A stretch of DNA of 64,000 bases, taken from assembly GCA_024231695.1 (NCBI GenBank), contig JAAEQF010000587.1, positions 28,744-92,743 of the forward strand, written 5' to 3'. The DNA comes from FCB group bacterium. Its GTDB lineage: Bacteria; Zixibacteria; MSB-5A5; GN15; JAAZOE01. Shown here in pieces: positions 8,141-16,589 of this stretch. A program made the position numbers and the translations under genes. The notes under the pieces are model-generated. The model ran no database searches. It was not told where the DNA came from and worked only from the letters and a program-made list of their open reading frames with translations. How positions within the stretch are numbered: position 1 is the stretch's first letter; each line of letters opens with the position of its first letter.

Positions 8141-11043
8141 ATCGATACAATTTCTACTTTGAGCAGTTAGTAACAGAGGCCCAAATGGATCAGTCTTTTT
8201 CCTGGGCGGAGGAAGCAGATTGGCGCGCTATGACTACCGCTATACTCGGGAAGGTTTCCGGACAAACGGCACGGGGAGCGATTCACTGGGGCGCGACGGT
8301 AACGGAGAATGCATCGCCAAGCATGAGCGTTATTGTAACCCCTGGCGCGTGTTCTGACCCGACGGGTAGGCATGTTTCGTGGGATTTAAACCAGTCTGTA
8401 GATTGCTCTTTTGATTATCAGGCGGCGGCAACGGACGTTGTAGCTCCAGGGAACGAAAAGTATTTAGGGCTTTTTGCTCTTTGGAAACGAGATCTTACCA
8501 ACGCAGTGTCGGATGGTAACGGGCTGACCGTGTATTTCGAGCAGTACGATTCTTTCGAATTACAGATACACCAAGGGGTTGAGGCTTCGGCCGGGGCGGC
8601 TGTTCCACCGTCGACACCTGCGGACTCGATCAGACTCACAAATATATTAATAGCGTACGCGGAAACCCAAATTCTGAACGCTAATATTGAAGACAATATT
8701 GCAGGGCGTCTTAGGGACGACTATGTGCGGGTAATAGGTGTTAATCTGCCGAATTTTGTATATGGAAATCCGTCGGACGCTATCGCTGATTTATTCGATA
8801 AAATCGATACATATTCATCTAGCGGATCCGTCACGTTTCTCGGCACGTCAGATTGGCACGATAGTTCTGGGCCACTGAGTTCGGTCAACGTTCAGAATGC
8901 GATAAATGAAATTGTGGCAGATCTTGCCGAGGATAATGTTGGTTCTGGCGGGCAATGGGGTTCTGATAAAATTGGTTCTGATGCCTACGCTACAGCCGGA
9001 AACTATGCCGACCTTGCAAGAGGGTCTGTGTCTGATCAGTTAAGGGAATTGGCTGATTATATCGACGATAAATTCACTTTTTCTTTCACCTCTACATGGT
9101 GGGGGGGACAACCTGTTTCTGGGACTTCACCGCCTCCCACTAATGTTTTTGAGGCATTAGATGCTATCGTGCATGATTTAGCATCTACGAGCGGAGCGGA
9201 GCGTGTGGGAATGCAAGGATGGACATCAATTAATGGCTATGTCAGTTGGACTGCTGATAGGATCGGGGATGTCTTAACTGAGATTGGTACGGCTTTAGAC
9301 GGCCATATTAATGGCGATCCACCGCAGCACCCAACAGCATCAATTAGTGCTACAGATTATGATGATTGGGCATTTCTGAATTTTGAGGATAATTCAGCGC
9401 TGGCATCAAGTGGGTTAATTACAAATGCAGCCGGCGGGCAAGCTGCGGTATTTATAAAATATAGCTCAACTGATTTCGGAGATTTAGTATTAGTACACAG
9501 TTTAACTGGCACATGGATACCTCTTTCAAAAGTTAAAAATGGAGCTTCTTATTCTGACCCACCCGATGGTTATTTTTTGGGCAAAACGGGATCCCAGGAC
9601 CTTTTAGAAGGTGCCAACCTCGAACTACAATTGCAAAACATAGCAAAACGCCTTGCTGAGAGACCGGGCGACGAGGATAGTATCGTAAGGGGTGAACATT
9701 CGTGGGAAAAGAATCAATATTTATTACAAGGTGCGCATACTAATTGCTTAACGGAGGGAGGGGGGAGCCCGAATCTTTCCCCCCCTTCTCAGTTAAAGGA
9801 AGGTGTTAATCTTTCCGACACCTCACAAAAAACGTGGGGGCACGGCGAAAACAATACTATTGCTACTATTTCTGATGATTTAGTGGACATATGCAAAGGC
9901 TGGGCATACGATCAAAATAAACATTGCGTATATGCAGTTGGTGATCGTTATAGTGGTGACTGTGTTGTGGTACGTACTTTCGTTGATAATCACGATAATT
10001 TCTTAACAACTCATTATGGTATTTGTACAGCCGACGCGTCTGGAACGCCGTTAACCACGGCTAATGCAAATGCAGAATTGTATGGTGTTTGTTCGGACGG
10101 CGAACGTATTTATGTGCTTGCACAAAGATCTGCAAGCGGTGCTGCTGCTGCTGTGCATTGTTATGACGCGAAACTATGGGATGATGGAGGGTTGCTTAAA
10201 TGGATATGGTCAACAGACATTCCTGTTACGACAGGTTCATTAGGGACAAGAAAAACCGATAGTAGGATCAGATGTTCGACGAATAAAATTTGGGTTCTCC
10301 AGGGGGCTGAGAATGTCGACTTGGCTGGAACGGGAACACCTATTGCAAGCATGTCTTCTGTTGATGGTAGTGGCGTTATCCAGGATAAAGGAGATCCGCT
10401 CTCCACTGGCGGTACCCCATGTTATCCCCAGGGGGGATTGACAATATCAAAAGATAATGAAGTTTTTTTCTCCGTAGGAATAAGCGGAGCAGGCAGTTGG
10501 CTTGTGCCTGCTGATAGTGTTGGCGCATCGACGGGTAAGGGGACGATGGGGTTCACAGCTACTCAGTGTAGAGAAGTATTAATTCCGGGATATCGTAATG
10601 TCGTGGGGATCGGTGATGGTGAGCCCAATACAATAGTGTACCCGAACGATTGTTTTGGAACGATTAAATGGTGGGATTGGAATAACAATACTAAGGACTA
10701 TCAGTTTTTTATTCCGGTTTATCAGGAAGAGTTTGTAGACAAGCCAATGGTCGGAGATTTCGACGGCGTGTCGATGTGGATAAAAGTTTGCATGAATACA
10801 ACAGGAGATGCCAGGCTAGGGGATAATTATGGTGTTTTCGCAATTCACGGCGCCGAACTCGCGGGCAAAAAAGATCATATCTATACCCCCCAAAGAGTTT
10901 ATCAAATCAATGAAGCAAGGGTGACAACTTCGGGAAAAGAACCTGGCAGAATTTGCGCTTGGGGACCTGGGATCTGGAACATCCCTTATGAAAACGATGA
11001 TTCCAAAATAGGATTTATGCCATTTTCTAAATTATCCGGTTAA
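8137..11043 (+). CDS. putative tail fibre with N-terminal attachment region and beta-propeller-like C-terminus (968 aa)
   Basis: AAGGA precedes ATG 8137. The first about 200 residues (RYNFYFEQLVTEAQMD, later GNEKYLGLFALWKRDLT and ADSIRLTNILIAY) match the layout of phage proteins that begin with a baseplate-docking domain followed by a fibre shaft. The central region is Gly/Asp-rich. From about residue 585 onward there are repeated segments such as VYAVGDRYSGDCVVVRTF and GERIYVLAQRS that look like blades of a propeller. The domain assignments are by eye. Position beside the gpI-like gene supports a receptor-binding fibre. Confidence 0.65.
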   Translation: MNRYNFYFEQLVTEAQMDQSFSWAEEADWRAMTTAILGKVSGQTARGAIHWGATVTENASPSMSVIVTPGACSDPTGRHVSWDLNQSVDCSFDYQAAATDVVAPGNEKYLGLFALWKRDLTNAVSDGNGLTVYFEQYDSFELQIHQGVEASAGAAVPPSTPADSIRLTNILIAYAETQILNANIEDNIAGRLRDDYVRVIGVNLPNFVYGNPSDAIADLFDKIDTYSSSGSVTFLGTSDWHDSSGPLSSVNVQNAINEIVADLAEDNVGSGGQWGSDKIGSDAYATAGNYADLARGSVSDQLRELADYIDDKFTFSFTSTWWGGQPVSGTSPPPTNVFEALDAIVHDLASTSGAERVGMQGWTSINGYVSWTADRIGDVLTEIGTALDGHINGDPPQHPTASISATDYDDWAFLNFEDNSALASSGLITNAAGGQAAVFIKYSSTDFGDLVLVHSLTGTWIPLSKVKNGASYSDPPDGYFLGKTGSQDLLEGANLELQLQNIAKRLAERPGDEDSIVRGEHSWEKNQYLLQGAHTNCLTEGGGSPNLSPPSQLKEGVNLSDTSQKTWGHGENNTIATISDDLVDICKGWAYDQNKHCVYAVGDRYSGDCVVVRTFVDNHDNFLTTHYGICTADASGTPLTTANANAELYGVCSDGERIYVLAQRSASGAAAAVHCYDAKLWDDGGLLKWIWSTDIPVTTGSLGTRKTDSRIRCSTNKIWVLQGAENVDLAGTGTPIASMSSVDGSGVIQDKGDPLSTGGTPCYPQGGLTISKDNEVFFSVGISGAGSWLVPADSVGASTGKGTMGFTATQCREVLIPGYRNVVGIGDGEPNTIVYPNDCFGTIKWWDWNNNTKDYQFFIPVYQEEFVDKPMVGDFDGVSMWIKVCMNTTGDARLGDNYGVFAIHGAELAGKKDHIYTPQRVYQINEARVTTSGKEPGRICAWGPGIWNIPYENDDSKIGFMPFSKLSG

Positions 11044-11047
11044 TAAT

Positions 11048-11599
11048 ATGGAGGAGGATGTGGGGAAGCTTATACAGGAGGAACTAGTGAGTCATGATAC
11101 AGATCCACTTCGAACAGAATGCGCAGTTAAATTTGCTAAATCTGATACTATTGTTGAAGGATTTACCGAAGCTATCAAAGAATTTAGGAAGTCCAGATTA
11201 GAATCAGAAAAACGTCTTACCGCCGTTGAAGCATCGACCAAATCAGCGTGGCACGAGCTTAGAAATGATGTAATCCCAGATTTAAAACAAATACCGGAAC
11301 AAGTGAGGACCGAGCTAAAACAAATCAGAAATGAGATTAGTGATGCAATGGTGCAACACAAAAACGATTGCCCTGCTTATGCCAACGCGATGGATCGTGC
11401 TCGTAGACATATCAAAACGACTCCTCCGTCAGGTTCCTTCCGAAAACCTAAATCAGATGAGAAATTTTTCACTAATACCCGTCTAAAATGGTTGGTATAT
11501 CTTGGGTTTATTTTTGGTGGAGCAATCGCAGGAGCTGGCGTGACTCTCGGCTATTGGCAGGGAGTGCCAGAACTACCCGAAGTATCAGAGAGTAAATAA
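11048..11599 (+). CDS. coiled-coil protein with C-terminal membrane segment (183 aa)
   Basis: Starting four bases after the fibre gene, it encodes a charged helical region (about 20-110) likely to form a coiled coil. A single hydrophobic helix follows near 150-173 (LVYLGFIFGGAIAGAGVTLGYW) and a short acidic tail. This tail-anchored layout resembles phage membrane accessory proteins, but no lysis family motif is seen. It is the last plus-strand gene before the reverse-strand lipoprotein, with which it converges. Confidence 0.6.
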   Translation: MEEDVGKLIQEELVSHDTDPLRTECAVKFAKSDTIVEGFTEAIKEFRKSRLESEKRLTAVEASTKSAWHELRNDVIPDLKQIPEQVRTELKQIRNEISDAMVQHKNDCPAYANAMDRARRHIKTTPPSGSFRKPKSDEKFFTNTRLKWLVYLGFIFGGAIAGAGVTLGYWQGVPELPEVSESK

Positions 11600-11615
11600 T
11601 ATTTTTGAAACCTGC

Positions 11616-12731
11616 TTAGCGAAAATCTACAAAAACATAATTGCCGTCGATGTGCAGTCCAATTTCCTGAAATTGAGAATCATTAGATTTAGGTGCCGAC
11701 AATGCAAATCTGATTTCTCTAACACCAGTATAATCCACGTCGAACGTGTGATCGGAGTTTATCCATTTGTCCCAATACGGATCACATCGGGGAGGTGTTC
11801 CGGAGTCGGACCAAATCTCTATTTTGCCAAATTTTCCGTCAGGCCTTATTCCGTTTAGCCTTACTTCCATCGAAAAATCGTCCAACCTACCCTTGCTGCA
11901 GAACCACGTTCCGACTGTTACATTCATATTTCCAGAATCAAGTTGTTCTTCGGTGAAGTGGTCCAACAAATTAATGTATTGTACTAGTCCGCACGCGGTT
12001 CCGTTATTCGCGAACACCGCTCTACCGTCTGGGGCGTTTGGGTTATACGCTGATACGGTGAAACAATCATCAAAGACTCCTTTTACGGTCCAGTTGTCCA
12101 TCCCTTGTTCGGCTCCGGGGTTCATGAGTAGATTCACGGGCGGCGGTATTTCCGTGTCGGTATCCGTATCGGTATCGGTATCCGTATCCGTGTCGGTATC
12201 GGTATCCGTATCAGTGTCGGTATCTGTATCTGTATCTGTATCTGTATCTGTATCTGTATCTGTATCAGTATCCGTATCGGTATCCGAGTCTGTGTCGGTA
12301 TCTGTGTCTGTATCGGTGTCGGAATCCGAATCAATATCTGTGTCAGTGTCAGTATCTGTGTCAGTATCAGTGTCAGTATCTGTGTCAGTGTCAGTATCTG
12401 TGTCAGTATCAGTATCTGTATCGGTGTCTGTGTCGACATCCGTATCCGTATCTGTATCCGTGTCGGAATCCGTGTCGGTATCAGTATCTGTATCAGTGTC
12501 CGTATCGGTGTCCGCGTCCGCATCACTATCTGAATCACTATCGCCGTCAGAGTCACCATCGGAGCCAGTGTCGACATCGATGTCGGTGTCACCTCCATTA
12601 TCAATATTGTCAGCGTCAGAATCGAATTCAATATTTTTAGGTTCTACATAAAAAGCATCATCGTAATCATGCACCGAACAACTCAACACCCAAGCGCATA
12701 TCACTAATAAAAAAACATTTTTTCGTTTCAT
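11616..12731 (-). CDS. surface lipoprotein with long Asp-Thr/Ser repeat (moron candidate, 371 aa)
   Basis: I place the start at 12731 because GGAGGAACC lies directly upstream on the minus strand and the protein then begins with a lipoprotein signal (MKRKNVFLLVICAWVLSC). The lipobox is LSC, giving a lipidated cysteine with Ser at +2. Next come an acidic linker and about 150 residues of DT/DS dipeptide repeats. The C-terminal domain of about 170 residues begins LLMNPGAEQGMDNW, a motif typical of carbohydrate-binding-like beta-sandwiches. It has its own promoter and the opposite orientation to the phage genes. A function in the lysogen surface or superinfection exclusion is inference. Confidence 0.8.
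   Translation of the reverse strand: MKRKNVFLLVICAWVLSCSVHDYDDAFYVEPKNIEFDSDADNIDNGGDTDIDVDTGSDGDSDGDSDSDSDADADTDTDTDTDTDTDTDSDTDTDTDTDVDTDTDTDTDTDTDTDTDTDTDTDTDTDTDTDTDIDSDSDTDTDTDTDTDSDTDTDTDTDTDTDTDTDTDTDTDTDTDTDTDTDTDTDTDTDTDTEIPPPVNLLMNPGAEQGMDNWTVKGVFDDCFTVSAYNPNAPDGRAVFANNGTACGLVQYINLLDHFTEEQLDSGNMNVTVGTWFCSKGRLDDFSMEVRLNGIRPDGKFGKIEIWSDSGTPPRCDPYWDKWINSDHTFDVDYTGVREIRFALSAPKSNDSQFQEIGLHIDGNYVFVDFR
12151..12594 (-). repeat. 6-bp microsatellite encoding (Asp-Thr/Ser)n
   Basis: Successive hexamers of the type GTATCN/GTGTCN run for about 440 bp. Codon use drifts between repeats, so it is selected for the amino-acid pattern. The tract is prone to length change by slippage without breaking the frame. 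Confidence 0.95.
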
Positions 12732-12755
12732 GGTTCCTCCATAGCTACTATATAA

Positions 12756-12783
12756 AAAATAATCCATGAAGGTCAGGTGTCAA
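12756..12783 (-). promoter_or_regulatory. promoter for the lipoprotein gene
   Basis: On the minus strand a perfect TTGACA (12783-12778) is followed after 16 bp by TATTTT (12761-12756), about 25 bp before the gene's ribosome site. It implies independent transcription of the lipoprotein. Confidence 0.5.
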
Positions 12784-12852
12784 GTCATTCATCTGGAATA
12801 GATGGAAATCATATTAACTAGTAAATGCATAAACTCATGATTACCGGGCAGT

Positions 12853-12870
12853 CAATAATGACAATTATTG
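12853..12870. promoter_or_regulatory. palindromic operator candidate
   Basis: CAATAAT and ATTATTG form a perfect 7-bp inverted repeat separated by four bases. It sits eleven bases before the -35 box of the two-HTH regulator gene, where an autoregulatory repressor would bind. Confidence 0.45.
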
Positions 12871-12881
12871 AACAATACATA

Positions 12882-12909
12882 TTGACAGCAACGCCGGAAA
12901 TGCTAATAT
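12882..12909 (+). promoter_or_regulatory. sigma70-type promoter of the two-HTH regulator
   Basis: TTGACA at 12882 and TAATAT at 12904 are separated by 16 bp. They lie about 45 bp upstream of ATG 12954 and beside an inverted repeat. Confidence 0.6.
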
Positions 12910-12953
12910 ATTAAATAGCTTTAGGGTAAAATTCAACCTCCAAGGAGTAAAAA

Positions 12954-13502
12954 ATGTCGGCCAAAAAGATGCTGAATATTCGCACGATCAATGTCAAAAC
13001 CAATTTCGATAAAGCTCTTAAAAAACTAAATTTTTCAAAATGTTCTGTCGCTAAGCGTGCGGGGATGCCTTCCGGAAGTCTTGGCAGCGTTTTGCTTCAC
13101 AACAATCCTACAATGCGCCAGCTTTACAAAATATCATGTGGTATTGGCGTGTCTATTAGATACCTCATGGAGGGTGGTGATGTAGAGGAAGAACTGAAAA
13201 AAAATTACATTTTCGAGGCGATGTGCGAGCCGCAATTAAAAAAAGGCTGGGAACCAAAAAAACCGAATGTGTCAGCCAGAGTCCAAATGATTCTTAGAGA
13301 AAAAGGAATAAGAAAACTCGAAGCGGCACATAGGATCAACGCGCTACCGTCATGGTGGTCGCCTATCTTAAAGATGAACAATCCCACCATCCTTGTACTA
13401 GAACGGATTGCATACGCGTTAGAGGTCAAGCCTTTTGAGTTGGTGGATCCAGTGTCTCCAGTTGATTATGCTGAGATCATCATGCCCCCAATTTCATTCT
13501 AG
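12954..13502 (+). CDS. transcriptional regulator with two Cro/CI-like HTH segments (182 aa)
   Basis: AAGGAG precedes ATG 12954. Two helix-turn-helix-like stretches are visible. The first, at about 28-60, includes CSVAKRAGMPSGSLGSVL followed by the 'TMRQLYKISCGIGV' helix. The second, at about 105-150, includes KLEAAHRINALPSWW and then 'TILVLERIAYALEV', a typical XRE ending. The halves look like a duplicated HTH domain, with the second recognition helix altered. There is no catalytic self-cleavage domain, so it differs from LexA/CI-type repressors. Its promoter and upstream palindrome suggest autoregulation, and it heads the early region. Confidence 0.7.
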   Translation: MSAKKMLNIRTINVKTNFDKALKKLNFSKCSVAKRAGMPSGSLGSVLLHNNPTMRQLYKISCGIGVSIRYLMEGGDVEEELKKNYIFEAMCEPQLKKGWEPKKPNVSARVQMILREKGIRKLEAAHRINALPSWWSPILKMNNPTILVLERIAYALEVKPFELVDPVSPVDYAEIIMPPISF

Positions 13503-13549
13503 TAGAAAATCTTCACATAAAAAAATACAAAGAAAATAAATAAAACATC

Positions 13550-13577
13550 TTGCAACGATGGCGGAGTGTGCTATTAT
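13550..13577 (+). promoter_or_regulatory. promoter of the recombination operon
   Basis: TTGCAA at 13550 and TATTAT at 13572 are spaced 16 bp apart. A 50-nt leader ends in AAGGGGAACGG before the GTG start at 13628. The AAGGGGAAC ribosome site recurs before many genes of this phage. Confidence 0.55.
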
Positions 13578-13627
13578 AGCAGAATAACGGCCGTCGAAAC
13601 GGTCATAAAAAAAGGGGAACGGATAAC

Positions 13628-14449
13628 GTGAATTTAAGAATATCGCCCACACAAGTGTCAATGTTTTTCGGTTGTGCAGCAGCCTATTATCAGCGCTACA
13701 TCCTGGGGCGTAAAATACCGCCTGGTATTGCTCTTGCGATGGGTACAGGGTTGGATGAGGCGGCAAATGTAAATTTTATCCAAAAGCAGGCCACTCGGAA
13801 AGACCTACCACTCGATATGTTTGAAGACGCGGCGGCAACGGCGTTTACTGAACGAGTAAGAAAAGAAGGATTATTGCTTACAAAGGAGAACGCGAGCCGG
13901 TCTGAACAGTTCATCGCAGAATCGAAGGATAAAACCGTTGAGTTGGCCCGGAAGCTTGGGGAGTCTGTTGCCCCGTTGATCCAACCGGTAGCGGTACAGA
14001 CAACGATTGAATTCATAAGAGATGCAAACCCGGAAGTTATCCACACCGGAAAAATTGATGTACTGGACGAAACACACGACGTGATTGACGTTAAGAGTTC
14101 AAAAAATCGTTGGTCTAAGGTTAAAGCGACGGCGCAAGTCCAGCCAACGTTTTATATCCCAGGCGTCAAAGAGACGTTGAACGCGAGCCCTAAACGGTTT
14201 GTTTACCATATAATCACCAAGGCAAAAAAACCGGTTCATCAAATGGTGGAAACGTTCCGTGATGAAAGCGATTTGATTGAACTCGACTATCGGATAGAAA
14301 TAATAGTAAAGATGCGCAAAGCTGGATTATTTCAACCATGTGACCCCGATCATTGGCGCTGTAGTCCAGAATGGTGCGCCTTTTATTTGGCGGGGTGCAA
14401 GTACATTTCTACACGCAAAAAAATTACCTATATCAACAGGGAGGTATGA
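13628..14449 (+). CDS. Cas4/RecB-like PD-(D/E)XK nuclease (273 aa)
   Basis: The GTG start follows AAGGGGAACGG. The N-terminus (RISPTQVSMFFGC) resembles the start of PDDEXK_1/Cas4-like nucleases. GKID (141-144) supplies the motif II aspartate, DVK (154-156) is motif III, and a glutamine near 170 fits motif IV. C16 together with C-terminal cysteines in the CDPDHWRCSPEWC segment could hold an iron-sulfur cluster as in Cas4/AddB. Family members resect DNA ends. Next to an annealing-like protein and a Rad50-like ATPase, a phage recombination exonuclease is likely. There are no CRISPR components nearby. Confidence 0.75.
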   Translation: MNLRISPTQVSMFFGCAAAYYQRYILGRKIPPGIALAMGTGLDEAANVNFIQKQATRKDLPLDMFEDAAATAFTERVRKEGLLLTKENASRSEQFIAESKDKTVELARKLGESVAPLIQPVAVQTTIEFIRDANPEVIHTGKIDVLDETHDVIDVKSSKNRWSKVKATAQVQPTFYIPGVKETLNASPKRFVYHIITKAKKPVHQMVETFRDESDLIELDYRIEIIVKMRKAGLFQPCDPDHWRCSPEWCAFYLAGCKYISTRKKITYINREV

Positions 14450-14451
14450 CC

Positions 14452-14859
14452 ATGAAATTGTCAGAGTTTCTTAAAATTACTAATGCGCAGGAATCATCCA
14501 TTAAAAATATTACTGCGGATGATGCTATGGCGGCGGTGAAGCAAGATGGCTACGAGATCCGGCACGTTAAGGAACAGACACCTAATATTTGTATGGCGGC
14601 GGTGAAGAAAGATAGCTACGCGCTCCAGTACGTGAAGGAGCAAACGCCCGAAATATGTATGGCGGCGGTGAAACAAAGTGGCTACGCGCTCCGGTATGTG
14701 AAGGAGCAGACGCCCGAAATATGTATGGCGTCGGTGAAGAAAGATGGCTACGCGCTCCAGTACGTGAAGGAGCAAACGCCCGAAATATGTATGGCGTCGG
14801 TGAAGAAAAATGGCTACGCGATTGAGTTTGTTGACAAGTCAATTTTTGAGCCAGAATAA
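14452..14859 (+). CDS. DUF4116-like repeat protein (135 aa)
   Basis: ATG 14452 is chosen because AGGGAGG ends seven bases before it; ATG 14446 is too close. After a short N-terminal helix, the protein has five consecutive units of about 22 residues of the type ICMAAVKKDGYALQYVKEQT. This matches the DUF4116 pattern known from large DNA viruses and protists. The repeats are 66 bp and nearly identical, indicating recent expansion. The function of the family is unknown; it lies between recombination genes. Confidence 0.7.
   Translation: MKLSEFLKITNAQESSIKNITADDAMAAVKQDGYEIRHVKEQTPNICMAAVKKDSYALQYVKEQTPEICMAAVKQSGYALRYVKEQTPEICMASVKKDGYALQYVKEQTPEICMASVKKNGYAIEFVDKSIFEPE
14582..14818 (+). repeat. 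66-bp coding tandem repeats
   Basis: A unit around GTATGGCGGCGGTGAAG recurs every 66 bp four times with a few differences, encoding the 22-residue DUF4116-like units. Confidence 0.85.
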
Positions 14860-14895
14860 CAACAAAACGCGCATAGCGCGGGAAAGATTAATACA

Positions 14896-16029
14896 ATGGT
14901 AGACACACAAATTTATACTCCGGAATCTTTAGCAACAAATGGACATTCCGACACGGGCGAAATCATGAGCGCTCAGGGTGGAATGGACGTAGAATCTAGC
15001 CGAGCGATTGCAAGCGTTCAAGCATCGATGGTGATGGCGGCAAAGAGGCCTCGGCGGGAAATCGCTTCTTGGAAAAGAATGAAGGCTGCCTGTAGCCGTC
15101 TTCGTTTTGCAGAAAAGGCATTGTTTGCATATCGGCGTGGCGGGACGCTTGTTTCTGGTCCAACGATTCGCTTGGCAGAATCCCTTGCCTCGGCCTGGGG
15201 AAATCTCGATATGGGGTTTAAGGTTATTGAAAAGCTTGAAGGTGGTCACCTTGTCCAAGTTTTCTGCCATGATCTCGAATCGAATTTGAGGGTATCAAGA
15301 GAACTCATTATAAGCAAAAATAGATATATGGGCGGTGATCTATTGAAAGCAGAGCGGGACATCGCAGAAAATATTTCCTCGGTAGCTCAACGAAACGTAA
15401 GGAACGTCGTCCTTCAATGCTTGCCGGCGGATTTAGTAGAAGATGCGATCTCACAATGCCAAAAAACAATGGCGAAAGGAGATGGCCGGCCGTTGCAAAC
15501 ACGCATTCGTGACGCCGTTGTAAGTTTTGAGGAGATAGGCATTAGTGTTGCGATGCTGGAGGATTTTCTGGGGCACAATATGGAAGCAACTGAACCGCTT
15601 GAGATCCCCAAATTGCAGGGCGCTTATCAATCGATCACATCAGGAATGGCAAAGCGAGAAGAGCTATTCAATATTGCTGCGGATCTACCGGCGCCGGTGG
15701 AAAAAAAGAAAAAAGTTCAAACCGTAGAGCCGAGCAAAACCGAAAAAAGCACCAACGACAAAATACGAGACGCACTACAAGCAGAAAAAGAAGGGCGAAC
15801 ACCGTCCGGAAAAGATCCGTCAGCGCATGTGCCCACAACGGACGAGATTAATGAAGAAGAGTTGGTAGCAATTCAACAACGCGAGATGGAAGAATATGAA
15901 GCGGCACAATATGAGCGTGGACGGGGAAAAGAAGACAACAACGATAATGGTGAATTACCACTCGATTACACACCAAAAACGGCAAGGAAACCACGGCAAG
16001 CCAGAGGCATGAAGACAAAGGGGGTGTGA
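14896..16029 (+). CDS. conserved phage protein of the recombination module (annealing-protein-like, 377 aa)
   Basis: Residues about 35-225 contain a signature I recognise from many phages: SSRAIASVQASMVMAAKRPR, then CSRLRFAEKALFAYRRGG, SGPTIRLAESLASAWGN and VQRNVR-like helices. The family commonly lies beside phage exonucleases or ssDNA-binding genes and is often thought to act in recombination. Its biochemical role is not something I can show here. The C-terminal third is charged and low-complexity (lysine/glutamate-rich), probably disordered. It is followed by an overlapping start (TGATG). Confidence 0.65.
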   Translation: MVDTQIYTPESLATNGHSDTGEIMSAQGGMDVESSRAIASVQASMVMAAKRPRREIASWKRMKAACSRLRFAEKALFAYRRGGTLVSGPTIRLAESLASAWGNLDMGFKVIEKLEGGHLVQVFCHDLESNLRVSRELIISKNRYMGGDLLKAERDIAENISSVAQRNVRNVVLQCLPADLVEDAISQCQKTMAKGDGRPLQTRIRDAVVSFEEIGISVAMLEDFLGHNMEATEPLEIPKLQGAYQSITSGMAKREELFNIAADLPAPVEKKKKVQTVEPSKTEKSTNDKIRDALQAEKEGRTPSGKDPSAHVPTTDEINEEELVAIQQREMEEYEAAQYERGRGKEDNNDNGELPLDYTPKTARKPRQARGMKTKGV

Positions 16030-16589
16030 TGCCCAAACGTAATATTATAGATGCTCTTTCGCAATTAATTTTTTGCAAAAATACGAATCCACCACCGTCG
16101 CGTATTGATAAAGGGCTTCCTCCTTATCTGAAAGCACCACCGAGATCTACGCATAGATCCAAACAATTAAGGAGTGTGGACGAGCTAATGGAAGGCGTTG
16201 ATGGATGGAGAACAGAGTTGGTAGAGGATCGATACCAAATCCAAAAATGCATAGGCTTTTCGTCAGCAGTAGATTTGAGATTAAATAATAGTTGTTCAAA
16301 TTGTCCAAATTATGCCTTAGAAATTAAGGATGTCGCTTTAGGAATAAATTACAATCGTGGTTGTCGTTTGGTAGATTGGATGCCATTTCCAGTACGGACT
16401 TATAAAAACGTTTGTATGTTACATTCTTTGCTTCCGTTTAGGATGTCATTCGAAAATACTTATTTAGATTATTGGAATTTGGACAAAAAACAAGTTTTGG
16501 CAGTGGAAGAGGTTATTAAAATACTTTATAGCAATAAATATTTTATAGAAAAAGTGAAACAAAAAGAAGGGAACGGCAAAAATGAATAG
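16029..16589 (+). CDS. hypothetical protein with cysteine cluster (186 aa)
   Basis: ATG 16029 overlaps the previous stop. The protein contains a CSNCPNYALE segment and further cysteines at about 115 and 130 (GCRLVDW, NVCML), so metal binding is possible. It overlaps the Rad50-like gene by eight bases and is thus likely co-translated with the recombination module. No family was recognised. Confidence 0.65.
   Translation: MPKRNIIDALSQLIFCKNTNPPPSRIDKGLPPYLKAPPRSTHRSKQLRSVDELMEGVDGWRTELVEDRYQIQKCIGFSSAVDLRLNNSCSNCPNYALEIKDVALGINYNRGCRLVDWMPFPVRTYKNVCMLHSLLPFRMSFENTYLDYWNLDKKQVLAVEEVIKILYSNKYFIEKVKQKEGNGKNE

Noticed and set aside
12134-12631. 165-aa minus-strand ORF with Ile/Arg/Thr repeats
   Set aside because: Out-of-frame reading of the same hexamer repeat; no start site.
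11767-12651. 294-aa plus-strand ORF rich in Val-Ser repeats
   Set aside because: It is the antisense shadow of the Asp-Thr repeat lipoprotein, which has the signal peptide, ribosome site and promoter.
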